Notes: generated from the sequence alone by a model not told the origin. Shown: positions 23,002 to 36,494, counted from the stretch's first letter. The stretch is 64,000 nt of DNA from Tubulanus polymorphus (GCF_964204645.1 NC_134033.1:2353631-2417630); one strand, 5' to 3'. Translations and numbers: made by a program.

Positions 23002-23596
23002 TAGATGATAAGCTGAGCGAGAACGGGGTGGCTCCGATTTTATGGAGTGCTCCTACAGTGTGCCCCGAAAATCTTAATTCGCCTAATCGGGCGGGAGATG
23101 ATTTCATTGTAACATCGAATACTAACCAAAAACGAGTATCGTAAGTTACCCTCACTAATACAAGAAAACAACCATTTTTCTCTGCGGCAACGGTCGGCTT
23201 TTATTTTCACCGATCGTGGTACACGTTTACTATTTCCAACAAGTTTAGTCTTTTATCATACGTAATTTGAAGGTTTGCAAATTCTATTTCGAGTTAATGA
23301 AACATGCAAACTACACGAAAATCTATTTAAGGTTACGTCGACACAATGCCTGGCGCTGTTTTCAGACACTGCACCAAAGAAATGATGAAATGCGAAAATA
23401 GTTTGTCGTATCGTGGACGCCTAGTTTATGAGTCTTTTGTTAGATAAATTACAGCGTGTGGCAATTCTATGGCGAAGAATCAACCGGCGTGATGAAACGG
23501 CGAAGAATCTACGTCCAATTTACGCTTCACTTAGGGACGATTCGACCGGAGGCAAATAATAGAACCAAGTCTAGCAGAGCTTTCATACCGCTAGTG

Positions 23597-24631
23597 ATGT
23601 TCGATAACATCTCTCGTTCTGTTACGACTGGGAGCGGCCCAACGTTGAAGCTAAACTTGTGTCAGAAAGGCCTAACTTACCCGGTTAAAACCAGATATGA
23701 ATTCAATATTATAATGTATTTGGGATGTTATCTACCGGCGTCTCTACTGGGTTTAATATTCAATGCATTCACGTTGTTAGTTCTAAAACAATTTAAATCT
23801 GATGTTTATTTTCTCATCAAAATTCTCGCTTTAAACGATCTGTTGTTTATGATCGCTACATTCATTCTTTATCCGCTGAGAACTGCGTACATCTACGCCG
23901 TTTTGGGTGATTTGTTATTTCGCGTAGATGACTGGAGTTTCGGGTTGATCTTTATTTCAATTTCTTTGCCGTTTTTCTATGTATTTCAGATGACACGTAA
24001 CTGGTGCACTGTACTGCTCAGTCTAGAGCGGTTAATCGTCGTATTGTTTCCAATAAAATCTCGCAAAATCCCCAAACGGTTGATCTCCAAATATGCGATG
24101 ATGTTTATTTCATTGGTTGCATTTTCTGGACATTTATGTCAGTTTATACCCAGACGACATATCGGATTCATAAACTGTCCAGACCATTGGCCATACATTA
24201 TGCATCGTACCACCATGATCTGGAAGTCTGCTGCTTTTAATTTCTGGCTTTTCAGGATTTCTGAGTGGATTATCTTTATGTACCTTACTGCCGCGTTTCC
24301 GCTGTGCTTTTTAGCATTTATCAATTTAATTCTTATTTCGGTGATATTCTACCGTCGGGTTACTCGACGTTCGAAGCTCGGTGTTACTGACGAATCGTCT
24401 AGAAGGGAAATGAGGGTTTTAAGGATGGTTTTATCGGTAGTTTTATTGTTTATTATTTGTGAAGGTTTCGGTTTTCTCGATCGGTTAGACGCCATGTTTC
24501 GTATTCTACTTGAATTGGATGTTGGTTTTAGACAAATCGCTTTGGCATTTTCTATCATTGATTCGTCAGTGAATTTCATTATATATTGCGTAACAAATGA
24601 CAATTCAGAAAGTCGTCCGTTGATATTCTAA
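23597..24631 (+). CDS. Rhodopsin-family GPCR, probably frameshifted at the C-terminus
   Basis: The ORF is open back to 23,456, but the frame's first true ATGs are at 23,492 and 23,597. I prefer 23,597 because it gives a short N-terminus with a glycosylation site (MFDNIS) and Cys before TM1; the upstream extension is basic and unlike an ectodomain. Seven hydrophobic segments are visible: TM1 LLGLIFNAFTLLVL, TM2 KILALNDLLFM, TM3 ending NWCTVLLSLERLIVVLFPIK (ERL in place of DRY), TM5 near LAFINLILISVIF, TM6 VVLLFIICEGFGF and TM7 SVNFIIYCVTNDN (degenerate NPxxY). The ORF then ends abruptly with SESRPLIF. One base out of frame, the next bases read as a typical helix 8 (RKSSVDILRKAC), suggesting a one-base loss near 24,604. 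Ligand unknown. It may be a recent pseudogene or an assembly error. Confidence 0.75.
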   Translation: MFDNISRSVTTGSGPTLKLNLCQKGLTYPVKTRYEFNIIMYLGCYLPASLLGLIFNAFTLLVLKQFKSDVYFLIKILALNDLLFMIATFILYPLRTAYIYAVLGDLLFRVDDWSFGLIFISISLPFFYVFQMTRNWCTVLLSLERLIVVLFPIKSRKIPKRLISKYAMMFISLVAFSGHLCQFIPRRHIGFINCPDHWPYIMHRTTMIWKSAAFNFWLFRISEWIIFMYLTAAFPLCFLAFINLILISVIFYRRVTRRSKLGVTDESSRREMRVLRMVLSVVLLFIICEGFGFLDRLDAMFRILLELDVGFRQIALAFSIIDSSVNFIIYCVTNDNSESRPLIF

Positions 24632-24651
24632 GGAAAGCCTGTTCTAAATGA

Positions 24652-26316
24652 GGTGATTCTGATGAACTGTTGGTATGTATATATGTTTGGGATGAACACA
24701 GAATTCATTGATTTATCAAATTAGCACACGCGCGGTCTTTAGAAATATCAATTACAATCTGAACTTCACTGCTGATGCGTTTCAAATGTTGAATTCGACT
24801 CACTGAGTTAACGGCAGTTTTAATTTGTGATCTATTCAATATCTCGAGTCCGATTCAGTCAGTTGACGCCGGTTATAGGTCACCTGATTTCAAAATCACC
24901 GCGGCCGCAAGTCCAATTAATAGTCACCAAGGCCGAGCATGGCCACCATTCACCCAGTCCCCGGATAATGGTCGGTTCGTGGCGTAGACCGGGCTACGTT
25001 CAGAGGTCGCGTTATAGCCCACTTTGGTATAAAGACGCCCCTTGAATGATACATCGCATGATACATGAGATGTCGAAGTCGATTTTAATGTAAATATTTG
25101 TAATTTTTGATAATACGATTTTGTGAAATACAGAACGATTTTCATTTCCATCGTGCAATCCTGTAGTAGTGGGCCCGGTACCAGTTTGACAGTGTCAGTT
25201 GACGCCGGACAATTCAATTCAAAATTTATTGCATCCGTATAACGACAAAATTACATAGGACATACACGGCAATAAAATATTAATACAAAGAGACACTGAC
25301 AAATGATAACATAACATAAAAGGAGAGAGAAAAATTTGAGCTATTTACAAAGAACACCGCTCCCCGCCGGTCACTTTTTAAACTTGGACAATCTACAATA
25401 CCGAATCTAATGTCTATTTCAACTTCACCAAGAACCTTAGTGTCTGATGTACACAGGATCGTAGAGCAACGTAGATACACTGTGGAGACAGCCGCACTGC
25501 CAGGACTGGGTGACCCGAGAGCATTCCGGGCGGCCCAGCCCGCCCACCCCCGGCAGCACACACCCGATAAAGTGCTTTGTTTAAAAAAATTGTAAATTTT
25601 ATTCTTTGCTTTCTCTCAACCTGTGTACATAGCCTGTCATGCTTTCTGTGAAATAAATTTGAACTTGAACTTGAACTTGAAAGGTCCCAATCAGAGGATT
25701 GCGCAATCGTCGGAATAGTTTATATCCTGGGCTGGGTTTCATAGATGTGGAAGCAGATTGAGGATTTAGGCCCCTAGGGATCAAACTTTGATACTCAGTC
25801 TATGAAACTGGGCCCTGGTTATTTTCGGAGCCACCCTTCAATGCGTGTAAGCCCGACACTTAAGTGCGTGCCGGAACTAAACGCGTTGTCAGGGTAAACA
25901 TTTTTTCGACGGTTCCGCTACTTGCTCGACATTCCGAGCTGAATTCCGCTAGAAATTGTCTTTTTACGCGAAGCCAGAAGAATGAACGAATGTTAGAGAG
26001 AGTTCAGAGGCGAGACATAGAAACGAGGATTATCAGTTGTAGAGAAGTGAGTTGAAAAACTGTCGACGTTTTTTTTCTAAATAGAAAAACGCAAATTTTT
26101 AGACTTTCTGACTCGAACAATTCAATACCAATTCGGCATAATTTGTTGACCATTTAAAACTACACGGCAACAGACTGTAACTGATGTAAAATTGCTGATG
26201 CGATTGTGCATCGATATCTGATGTCTGATGATGATGTCTGATGATGAAATTAGCCACCCCCTTTGCCTATATCTGTTGTCTCTGGCCTACCTAACTGTCA
26301 GTGTCAGTAGTGTCTG
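24652..26316. other. Intergenic region with retroelement 3' tails
   Basis: I see no gene. At 25,640-25,681 an AATAAATTTGAACTTGAACT tail looks like the 3' end of a non-LTR retroelement. At 25,205-25,260 the complement of a similar tail is seen on the other strand. A worn F5 palindrome lies at 25,727-25,817. TTGACGCCGG occurs as a direct repeat at 24,860 and 25,200. Confidence 0.4.
25727..25817. repeat. Palindromic element, family F5
   Basis: Ends CTGGGCTGGGTTTCATAGA and TCTATGAAACTGGGCCCTGG are inverted copies, 91 bp in all. Related ends occur at 42,491-42,664. Confidence 0.65.
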
Positions 26317-26815
26317 TCTGTCACACCTGCTCTCCGCGTGACGTTTTGGTCCATAATTTCATTAATAATCGTTTTATCTACCTTTATTACGCATCAATTT
26401 GTTCAGTGAGGAATTTGAATTCAGAAATAAACAACAATTTTTAAAGTTGTTTTTGTTTTCATTTATGAGCAATATTTTAATAGTTAGCTCGCGAAATGCT
26501 GTAAAATCCGAGTGCGGACGCTCGGAAACGTAAAACAGTGACGTCATCACCTGCTCAGCGTATCAAAATGCGGTAGGTGGCGCCACGTGATGGGCCATGA
26601 AAGCCGTTTTTTAGCATTATGGGAGCGTATGCTAGGTAAACTATCGCTGATAGAAGAAAACACAAACAAATTTCTGCCAGTTCATGATTTATTTCTGAAT
26701 GCAAATTCCTTACTGAACAAATTGATGCATAATATTAAGAGATAAACCGATTTTTAATGAAATTACGGACCAAAACGTCGCACGGAGAGCGAGCAGGTGT
26801 GACAGCAGGTGTACC
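26317..26815. mobile_element. Foldback element just upstream of DNAH2 (arms about 120 bp)
   Basis: The left arm (26,317-26,440, CTGTCACACCTGCTCTCCG onward) is an inverted, roughly 80% match to the right arm (26,690-26,815). The 250-bp middle carries a full TGACGTCA at 26,540 and CCACGTGA at 26,584. It ends about 170 bp before the DNAH2 start codon. Confidence 0.7.
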
Positions 26816-26984
26816 ACCGGTACCAGAAGATAACACCGAAAAAATTATGCTTCTGTAATTTTTTGGGAGAGCGATAGATTTGGGGGTGGATTGCTATTTC
26901 AGCAGATGAGATGAGACTTAAGAACATCGTTTGAAAGACTAGATTTAATTAGGACTTTCGTTATTTTTTAAATTTCTCAGTAAA

Positions 26985-27825
26985 ATGTCCGACGACCGGC
27001 CGACGTCGCAGGCCTCTCAAGGCTCGAAAGCGTCGAAGGGATCGAAGGCCTCTCGCGGCTCGAAGAAAGCGAAGGCGGCTGCGGCAGCTGCCGCCGCGGA
27101 GAAAGCCTTTACGGCCGACGTTAACGAAACAGCTGCTGCCGATGCTGAAAATGCGGAACGAGGTAAAAACTGGATCTCTACGACTCCTCGATTCCTCAAA
27201 AATTCCTCTTTTTAAATCGTTTTAAAACTCCTTTAATTTGATCAAAATGCCCGAATGAAACTCCTTCAATTTTGAGAAATAGGCAATTTAAGAAATTTTT
27301 GTCTAGTTTGTAGTTGTACAGTAAAAACTACAGCTGAATTTTTTTTACTCAATTGTTAAAAGATTAGAAACTGAGTTTAGTGTAAAGGATAAACAGCTTA
27401 CAAAACCACTGAATTACCGGTTTACGGTACTGATTTAGGAGGAGTCTATAGTAATTGGGATATGAAAGTGATGCAGACGCTTCCTCAAAATTTGTAGCTT
27501 TCTCCTTAAAAAATCCTTATATCCAGGAATGATGGCTCCGTAGGGACCCTGAAAAATTAATTTCTAAATTAAGAAAAAAAACTTTTTAGTCCCTAAAAAT
27601 CACGAGGCCCGATGTACAATTTGAATATATTTGAAATTCGCGGCTTCGAAAATAATTCGCGAAATTTGAAATTCGTTTAGAAATATTTTCGACCATGCGT
27701 CTTTTTTTTCTTCAGAAATGTCTCCGGAAGGGGAGATAGCTTTAGCCAATGATGATTTAGTCGAAGCGGAGGAAGGCTCACAGGTCGCCGGATCTTTGCC
27801 TCCCGAGGATCAGGGCCCTACTGTG
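26985..27825 (+). CDS. DNAH2: DNAH2 exons 1-2: low-complexity N-terminus
   Basis: Exon 1 (26985-27162, ends in phase 1 at GTAAAA) encodes a Ser/Lys/Ala-rich tail with [18 protein letters not shown] followed by eight Ala. Exon 2 (27716-27825) is acidic ([15 protein letters not shown]). Human DNAH2 also opens with a Ser/Ala-rich segment before conserved sequence starts. This part is poorly conserved and its function in tail assembly is unknown. Confidence 0.85.
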
Positions 27826-28745
27826 GTGAGTATCGTTACTCTTATTTTGAACCTAAAAATTTGATTAAAAGTTTCAGGCTCTGAGTCAACTCACTAATTA
27901 CTGGTCTGAAATCGTAAGACTAGTCGTAGGTGGTCTGATTAATTAGAGGATGGAGAGATGGTTGTAGATGATCAAGTCTCGACTGCACTTCCAGCCAACT
28001 TCCTTGTTTGGTTGTCAATCATTCAGTTAGGGGGAGTGGCTTCTATCTATAGAACCTTCGACAAAACACCCGGTCCGTGTTTTAACGCTATGAAGAATAT
28101 CCCTGCACACTAAGAATAAGAAAGAGCGCGATATGATTCCTTGATCTAAAAATTTATTCAACGTTTCAACTTAATCCTTTCGGTGCGTCTACACCGCAAT
28201 GCGGTGTATAAATCAGTGATGGAATCACCGATTCATACACCGCACTGAAAGGGTTAAGTGTGTTCTGAATTTCTTTTATATATTTTTTCATCGATATTTA
28301 TTTTCACAGCGACAGTTGATCAAAGAGCGCGTGACCGTCACCGGACTAAAAGAGGAAATGTGGTCCGATCAACACTACGCGATCGTCGACGCGTTCGTCG
28401 TCGACAACTCGCGTCGATTGTTGATCGCTTACATCGACGCGATCAACGGACTGGTGATCGCGTCGGAGATACCGGCGAGCGGCGTCGACGAGTTGACGTA
28501 TTTCATCAAGTCGGATAAACCGGACGCGTTGACGGCAGACGCGTTCCTCGTCGACGTACAATACGGCACGGTGAAATCGGCGCACATCGAGAGTCTGCTG
28601 CGACTGATGAACGGAATTTACGCTCCGATATTTTTGGAGAACGCGTCGTGGCCCGATAGTATCCTTTTGTTAGAAAAAAAAATTCACTCCAGGATCGGTG
28701 TACTTTAGAGGTTTTAATCACTACTGGAGGTCCATACATAACAGG

Positions 28746-28811
<66 letters not shown>

Positions 28812-31800
28812 TAATCAAAATAATAATAATAATAATAATAATATAATAATAATGTTAATAATTATAATGATAATTATAATCATAATAATTAATAATAATA
28901 ATTATTATTATTATTTTAGATATAGATATAGGTCAGAATTCAAGAAAATAAATTATAATAATAATTATTATTATTTATTTTCTTGAAATCTGACCTATAT
29001 CTATTTCAACTTCGACTTGAGAGCATTATCAGGATCCAGTTCCACAGTTGTCAGTTAAGATTTGACTAATAAATTGATTCATCGAAAATGAACTAATCTT
29101 AACTCGCACAACTGTGGAACTGGATCCAGGTGGCCAAGCTCAGTCGTTTTTGGTTGAACATACCTGATAAAAGTCTTTTTAGGACCAGAAAGGACTGGCA
29201 GTTGAAATAAAATGTCGTTTTTTTATCCATTCTTCACTGTTCACTCAAGTCAAGTTGAAATAGATATGAGAAATCGGGGACTTTGAATTTTTGGTGTCTT
29301 GTTGTTCTTGCTGGTGATGAGTGACACGAGGAACCTCTTGATAAGTAACAGCCCTCACTGAGGATATCTTGTAATTTAATCAGGGAATTTGAATTTTTGA
29401 CGTCTTGTTGTTCTTGCTGATGACGAGTGACACGAGGAACCTCTTGACAACAAACAGCCCTCACTGAGGATATCTTATAATTTAATCAGGGAATTTGAAA
29501 TTTTGGTGTCTTGTTGTTCTTGCTGGTGACGAGTGACACGAGGAACCTCTTTATAAGAAACAGCCCTCAATGAGGATATCTTATAATTTAATCAGGGAAT
29601 TTGAATTTTTGACGTCTTGTTGTTCTTGCTCGTGACGAGTGACACAAGGAACCTCTTGATAAGTAACAGCCCTCACTGAGGATATCTTATAATTTAATCA
29701 GGGAATTTGAATTTTTGGCGTCTTGTTGTTCTTGCTCGTGACGAGTGACACAAGGAACCTCTTGATAAGTAACAGCCCTCACTGAGGATATCTTATAATT
29801 TAATCAGGGAATTTGGATTTTTGGCGTCTTGTTGTTCTTGCTGGTGACGAGTGACACGAGGAACCTCTTGATAAGAAACAGCCCTCACTGAGGGTATTTA
29901 TGTCATCAAATCGTTTCTATCCTTAACCCGTATTTCACAGGCATCAAAAACGATTTTTCGGCGCAATTGCACAAATTCATGGCCAGTTTGACGGACACTC
30001 GTTGGAAAATGGAAGGAAAAACGGTTCTGTACGTACCGAACGAAGGCATGAACATCGAATCGGAATTCGCTGCCAAAAATAAAGAACTCGTCCAGCGATT
30101 AGAAAGTGAGTTCGTTTGAGATAATGCTGGTTAATTGAGGACCCAGTTCTACAGTTCTGCTGGGCCCAGTTTCACGAAAAGGATTAAGGCCTAAATCGAT
30201 TTAAGATAAACTGAATTAATGAAGAAATTAAATCGATTTAAGAGTTAAACCTTTTTGTGAAACTGGGCCCTGGGTTAAAATTTGACTCGAGAGTTTAAAC
30301 ATTGTAAAATCACCTGATTTCAACTCAGAGTTTACTCTTAACTCACAACCTGTGATACTGGATCCTGAGTTTGCAGTTGACTCTAACTTACAACTGTGGA
30401 ACTGGAGCCCGAGTTCGAAGTTAACTCTTAACACACAACTGTGGAACTGGATCCAGATTTCACAGAATCTAACTCGCAACTGTGGAACTGGTGCCCTAGT
30501 TCAGAGTTAATTCTAAAACAGGACTGTGATACTGGATCCTGAGTTCACAGTTAACTCTAACTCACAACTGTGAAACTGGAGCCAGGCCTTCACACGAGAA
30601 TTCCATAAGACCCTCAAAATTGTGAATGCCTAAATTAGCTTCAACATTTTTCTAATCTCAAACGTGTCTATAACAAACTAGATCGCATTTAAGAATATTT
30701 TCAAAAATCTTTTTTCTAGCCGCTATGATTCATTGGACGCGACAGATTAAAGAAGTTCTGAGTTCGCAGGACGCGTTCGAGAGCTCGGAGAACTCCGGAC
30801 CGCTGGAGGAGATCGAGTTCTGGAAGAACCGATGCGCCGATCTGTCGGGAATCAGTCAACAACTCGACAAACCGGGCGTGAAAAAAATCACCGAGATTTT
30901 ACAGATGGCGAAGTCTTCGTACGTCGGACCGTTTCTGAAATTATCCGGACAAATCAAGGTACGAAAATTATTGAGTTTTAAAAATCTTAATCCCTACAGT
31001 GCATCTACACTGCAGTGCGGTGTATGAATTGGTGAAAGACTTCGCTATACATCGCATCACGGTGTATTGATATTATCAGTAAATAGTTAAATCATTTATA
31101 GACTTTGCTAGTTCACTGTATGATGGCGTATTGATATTATCAGTAATTAGTTTTTATCTCCTGGTGAATTTTTAGTAAGTAATGATACTCTGCACCACGG
31201 TGTAAACGCAATATAGCGTTACACCCATTATTCGAAACTCTCTTTAAAGATTATCAGATTTTCTCCAGCTCTTATGGGTATTAATAAATTTGTCACTGAA
31301 AGGGTTAACCCTTTCAGCGTTCTCATATAAATGCCCTAAAGCGCTGGAGATGATTTGAAAATTTCTAAAGATTACACCAGATTAAAGGTTGAATAACAGG
31401 CAGACAACTATAATGCATCTACACAGTGCGGTGTATCGTTAGTTACTAATATTTCACAATGTTTGACAGATGCTGCCATCTCTTAATGTAGATAAAGAAT
31501 AATTACTAGCAATTTTAATACACCGCGACGCTGTGTACTAACAAAGTCTCTCTCAACGAGGGTTAATGAGATAATGAATAGAATAGTAACCCTTTTTTTT
31601 TCGTTGATTCTACACCACAGTGCAGTGTATTGTTAGTAACTAATATTACTTAGTTACTAAGTTTAATTCTTTTTTCATTGATTTAACAGGAAGGCTCGTA
31701 CCAAGCTCAGAGCAATTTGAAATTCTTGCAAGTTCTCAAAGACCCGTGCGCCGAGCTGTCCGACGCGAAACCGTCCGAGATACCGGGCATGCTGCCGAAA

Positions 31801-34800
31801 ATACTCAACCTGATTCGCATGATCTGGGTCAACTCGGAATTCTACAAAAGCCGCGAACGCCTGACCGGAATCCTGCGCAAACTGAGCAACGAAATCATCC
31901 GTCGTTGTTGTAAGGAAATTTCGCTGGATCGTATTTTCGACGGTTTCGTGCAGTCGTCGATGAAAAGTTTGAACGATTGCATCAATTGTTGCGAAGGCTG
32001 GAAGGAGATATACATGCGGATGGCGAAGCTGCATCATCGGTTCTCGCCGCACGGCTGGGTGCTCGATCAGAGCAGTATATTCGCACAGGTCGACGCGTTC
32101 GTTCAGAGATGCAGGGATTTATTAGAGGTAAATACTACATCATCCATCAGACTAGCTAGCTGTTAGATTGGTTATAGAACCAGATTGAGCTATGACTTGT
32201 CTTAAGTTGTTTGATTGACTACAGAACCAAAATGAGCTTAGGCTGGTCTCAAGCTGTTAGATTGGTTATAGAACTAAAATGAGCTTAGACTTGTCTTAAG
32301 TTGTTTGATTGGTTATGGAACCAAAATGAGCTTAGACTGGTTTTAAGTTGTTAGATTGGTTATAGAACCAAAATGAGCTTAGACTGGTTTTAAGTTGTTA
32401 GATTGGTTATAGAACCAAAATGAGCTTAGACTGGTTTTAAGTTGTTAGATTGGTTATAGAACTAAAATGTGTTTAGACTGGTTTTAAGTTGTTAGATTGG
32501 CTATAGATCCAAAATGAGCTAAGACTGGTCTTAAGTTGTTAGATTGGCTATAGATCCAAAATGAGCTAAGACTGGTCTTAAGTTATTAGATTGGGTACAG
32601 GACCAGAATGAGTTTAGACTGTTAAGTTATTAGTGGTTGAAATGAGTCTTAAGTTGTTAGTGGTTATGGAACCAGAATGTGCTTAGACCGGTCTTAACTC
32701 GTTAGATTGGCTATGGTAGAACTAAAGTAAGTTTAGACCGGAGCTCTAGATATGGAGCCTAATTTTCAACTACGTATCTGTTATGAAACCACATATAACC
32801 GATTCATAAGGGTAAACATATATTTTCTATCGACAGGTTTGCGAGTGTCAGATTCACTTCGCTCGTCGCGAGGACGGCAATAAAACCGAGATGCCGCGGT
32901 TCAGCGGCCAGCGCGGCCCGGAAATCGCGCGCAACCTGCTCGAGATCGAATCGACGTTCGAACACAACTTGAACATCCTGCGCGACGTGAAGAAAACGAT
33001 CCTCGACGTGAAAGCGACGACGTGGCACGACGACTACAACCGTTTCAGAGCCGGCATGAAAGATCTGGAGGTGATGATGCAGAACACGATACAATCGGCG
33101 TTCGACACGGTGAACACAGTCGAACAGGGCGTCGAGTTACTGGATGTATTCATGCATCTCTCCTCTAGAGAGGTCAGTATCTCTTATCATGATGTCATAG
33201 GGGGATCTATGGAATCTTTTTTGGTTAAAAGGATTGATATAAGAACATTAGGATATATTTCGTGATGTCATAGGGAGATCTATGGAATCTTTTTTGATAG
33301 GGTTAGAAGGGTTGATATAAGAACATTAGCATATTTCATGATGTTATAGGGGGATCTATATGGCTGCCATCGTTTTTGGAAGGGTTGATAGATGAGAACG
33401 AGAATGTGGAAATTTGATGATGTCATTGGGGGATTTATCGAGGTAGACATCTTGTCTAGATTAAATTACTAGTACTAATTGACAATTTGACGATGTCATA
33501 GGTGTATTTATGGAGGCAGCTTTGATGGAAAGGATCTTTTAGTAAAATGACTTTAGAAGCTATTTCATGATATCATAGGGGGGATAACCAGTAGACAATT
33601 TGCTGATGTCATAGGAGGATTTATGAAGGCATTATGAAATCAAGAAATAGATGATCATTAACTGCGCTATTTTGTGATATCAGGGGCGAATAGCATAAGT
33701 CAAAATCCTAGCAGTTTGCCGATGTCAGATTTATGAAGGCGGGCATCTTTCTGGAAGGGTCTTATTGATTAAATCACAAGTAGGCAATTTGATGATGTCA
33801 TAGGGGGATTTATGAAGGCAGTAATCTTTTCTGGAAGGGTGTAACAGGTCGAATTACTTTAAGGCATTTTGCTGGATGTCATAGGGGGATTTATGGAGGC
33901 ATATTTTAGATCTTGTAACAAATGATCGCGTTTCAAATGTGATAACGATGTGATTTTAATTTTGAAGGCGATTCGTCGATCGATCGACAAGAAAACTGTT
34001 GAAGTTTACGCGCAGTTCAACGACGAACTGAACGCCGTGAAGAAAGAGCTCACTCAGAAATCGGTTCCGTTACCGTTTTATCACCCGAAATTCTCCGGTT
34101 CGGCGCATTGGGCGCGCACGTTGAAAAAACGCATCGAACGCGTGATGATGGTGCTCGATCGCGCGCACTTCCTGCCGCAGATCGGCACCGGCGAGGAAAC
34201 GCGCACGCAATACCAGCAGCTGTGCCAGGCGCTCGACGAGTACATACGCAAAACGTTCCACGAATGGACGCAGACGGTCGACCGCGAACCGATGAAACTA
34301 CTCGAGGTGCCGTTGATGTGCAAGAGCGTCGAGAAGACGGCGATGATCGACGTGAATTTCAGCCGCGCATTGTTGAAACTGTTCCGCGAGATCCGCTACT
34401 GGGAACGCCTCGTGTTCGAGATTCCGCACTTCGCTGTCGACGTCTACACGAAATGCGACGAGCTGCGCGTGCAACGCGAGAACGTGCTGCTCGTCGTGCG
34501 CGACTACAATCGCATCATCGCCGCGTTGTCGCAAGAGGAACGCGGCCTGTTCCGCGAGCGCATACGCTTCCTCGATAAGAAGATCCACCCGGGCCTGACG
34601 AAGTTGACGTGGGCGTCGAAGGGCATATCGGAGTATTTCATCAACGAGTGTCGCATGCACGCCAGTAAGGTGCAGTCGATCGTCGACGACTACAAGAAGG
34701 CGAACGCCGACGTTTCGAATTATTGCAAGAAGATCTCCGAATTGTTGCTCGTGAAAATCGACTCGAAACGCGTTTATGAGAATATGGAGTTCGACGACGA

Positions 34801-36494
34801 TCAGGTCAGTAGATTGTTCGATCGTCAGTAGATTGTTTGATCGTCAGTAGATTGTTTGATTGTCAGAAGATTGTTTGATAGCGAACAGTGGCAACAAATA
34901 ATGGAAATCTATAGGAAATGTGGATTACAGTTATTCAGGGGCCAGTTGCAAAGTCTTGACTTAAGTCTTTAAGTTGTCTTAAATCTTAAGACTGGTCTTC
35001 AGTCGTTAGATTGGCTATAGAACTAAGTTGGTCTTAGACTGGTCTTAAGTCTAAGTCATGACTATGCAACCGGCCCCAGGGTCTTAACGACTCCTTCTAA
35101 ATGGATAATGCCTCAGAACACCTTTAATTCGAGCAAAATGCCCGAAACTCCTTTGTAACTCTTTGTAATTGAGTTCATGAAGTCGAGGATAAAGATTTGC
35201 TTATGAGACCACAGGATTACTAGTTTACTGAAATAAACAGTTCAGATTTATTAAAAGTCTACTGTTATTGAGATATAAAAGTGATGCAGACGCTTCCTCA
35301 AAATTTGCTAAAGTTTTCTCCTTGAAAACTCTTTACATCCAGGAAGGACTGATCTGTTGAAACCCTGACAGGGGAAATGGGGGTATAGTGACTCTTCTTG
35401 AAAATCAGGGAAAAATTGGGGAATTGAATCGTAGACCCTTAGTTTTACTTATTTTTAACGGTGACTGATTTATTTCAGGGTCATCATCGCGTGAACGTGC
35501 AGAAGAAACTGCACGAGACTCACAACTGCGTCGTGCAGACGATGCGCGACACGTATAAAGTATTCCAGGGCGATACCGGCGACGTACAGAACCACTGGCA
35601 CCGGTACACCGAGAAAATGGACCGCATGGTCGAAGAGGCGTTCCGTTTGAATGTCAAGTGGTCGCTGCAGGAATTATCGCGCGCGATTAACGGCGACGGA
35701 AAGAGCGCCCCGAATCCGCTGTTCAGGGTGAAGGTCGTTCTCGACGGCGACAAGGTGAGAATTGCGTTAAAACTCAACTGCAGTGATTGTGTTGATATTG
35801 CACCTACTCCGCGGTGCGATGTATCCATGCGATTATTAATTAGTTAAAATCTCTATCGAGAGACAGCCGGTCAAAATATTAATAAGTAATAATACACTGC
35901 ACTACAGCAGGGTGCATACAATATAGAGATATGCTTGTTATACATCGCACTGCAGGGTAGATACAATATGCCTGTCATACATTGCGCTTGGGTGGAATTT
36001 TCCAAAATTTTCAATCATCTCCTGCCGGAGTTAGTTGCTCAAAAGTTGGTTAAAGATAACCGGTCGTTGAATACCATAGTAACAATGAAATTTCAATTGT
36101 CACCATATCAACTATCCACTGGTTAACTCTAACCAACTTTTGAGCAACCGGCCCCTGAGAGGTTATGTTTATAAATATACGGTGGAAAACTAGCTACCTG
36201 ATAAAATAGTGACTGAATACAAAAAGATATAGTCGTTGACGCAATTTTCTATTGATTTTCAGGTCGAATTTGCTCCGACGTTGAAACAGTTGGCGACGAT
36301 CGTCAGCAGCATCGGTCCGCATTTAACTCAAGCTATATCCGGAATTCTGCGTCTGCCCGATATACTGACGCGCAAGAAATCCAGCAGATTGGTACGCTTT
36401 CACTTCAATACCTCCGTTCTAACCCACTGGCCCTGAACCTGATTTACTCTCCTTGCGCTTTATAAATTCTATTATTATTATGATTATTATTATA

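Noticed and set aside
26161-26660. Possible RFX X-box upstream of DNAH2
   Set aside because: Only isolated half-sites such as GGCAAC were seen; no pair with proper spacing.
27000-27200. Antisense ORF over exon 1
   Set aside because: Complement of the Ala/Lys/Ser-rich repeats; no independent support.
34070-34660. Long minus-strand and alternate-frame ORFs over DNAH2 exon 8
   Set aside because: Shadows of a GC-rich coding exon; composition is Arg/His/Val-rich and no splice or homology support exists.
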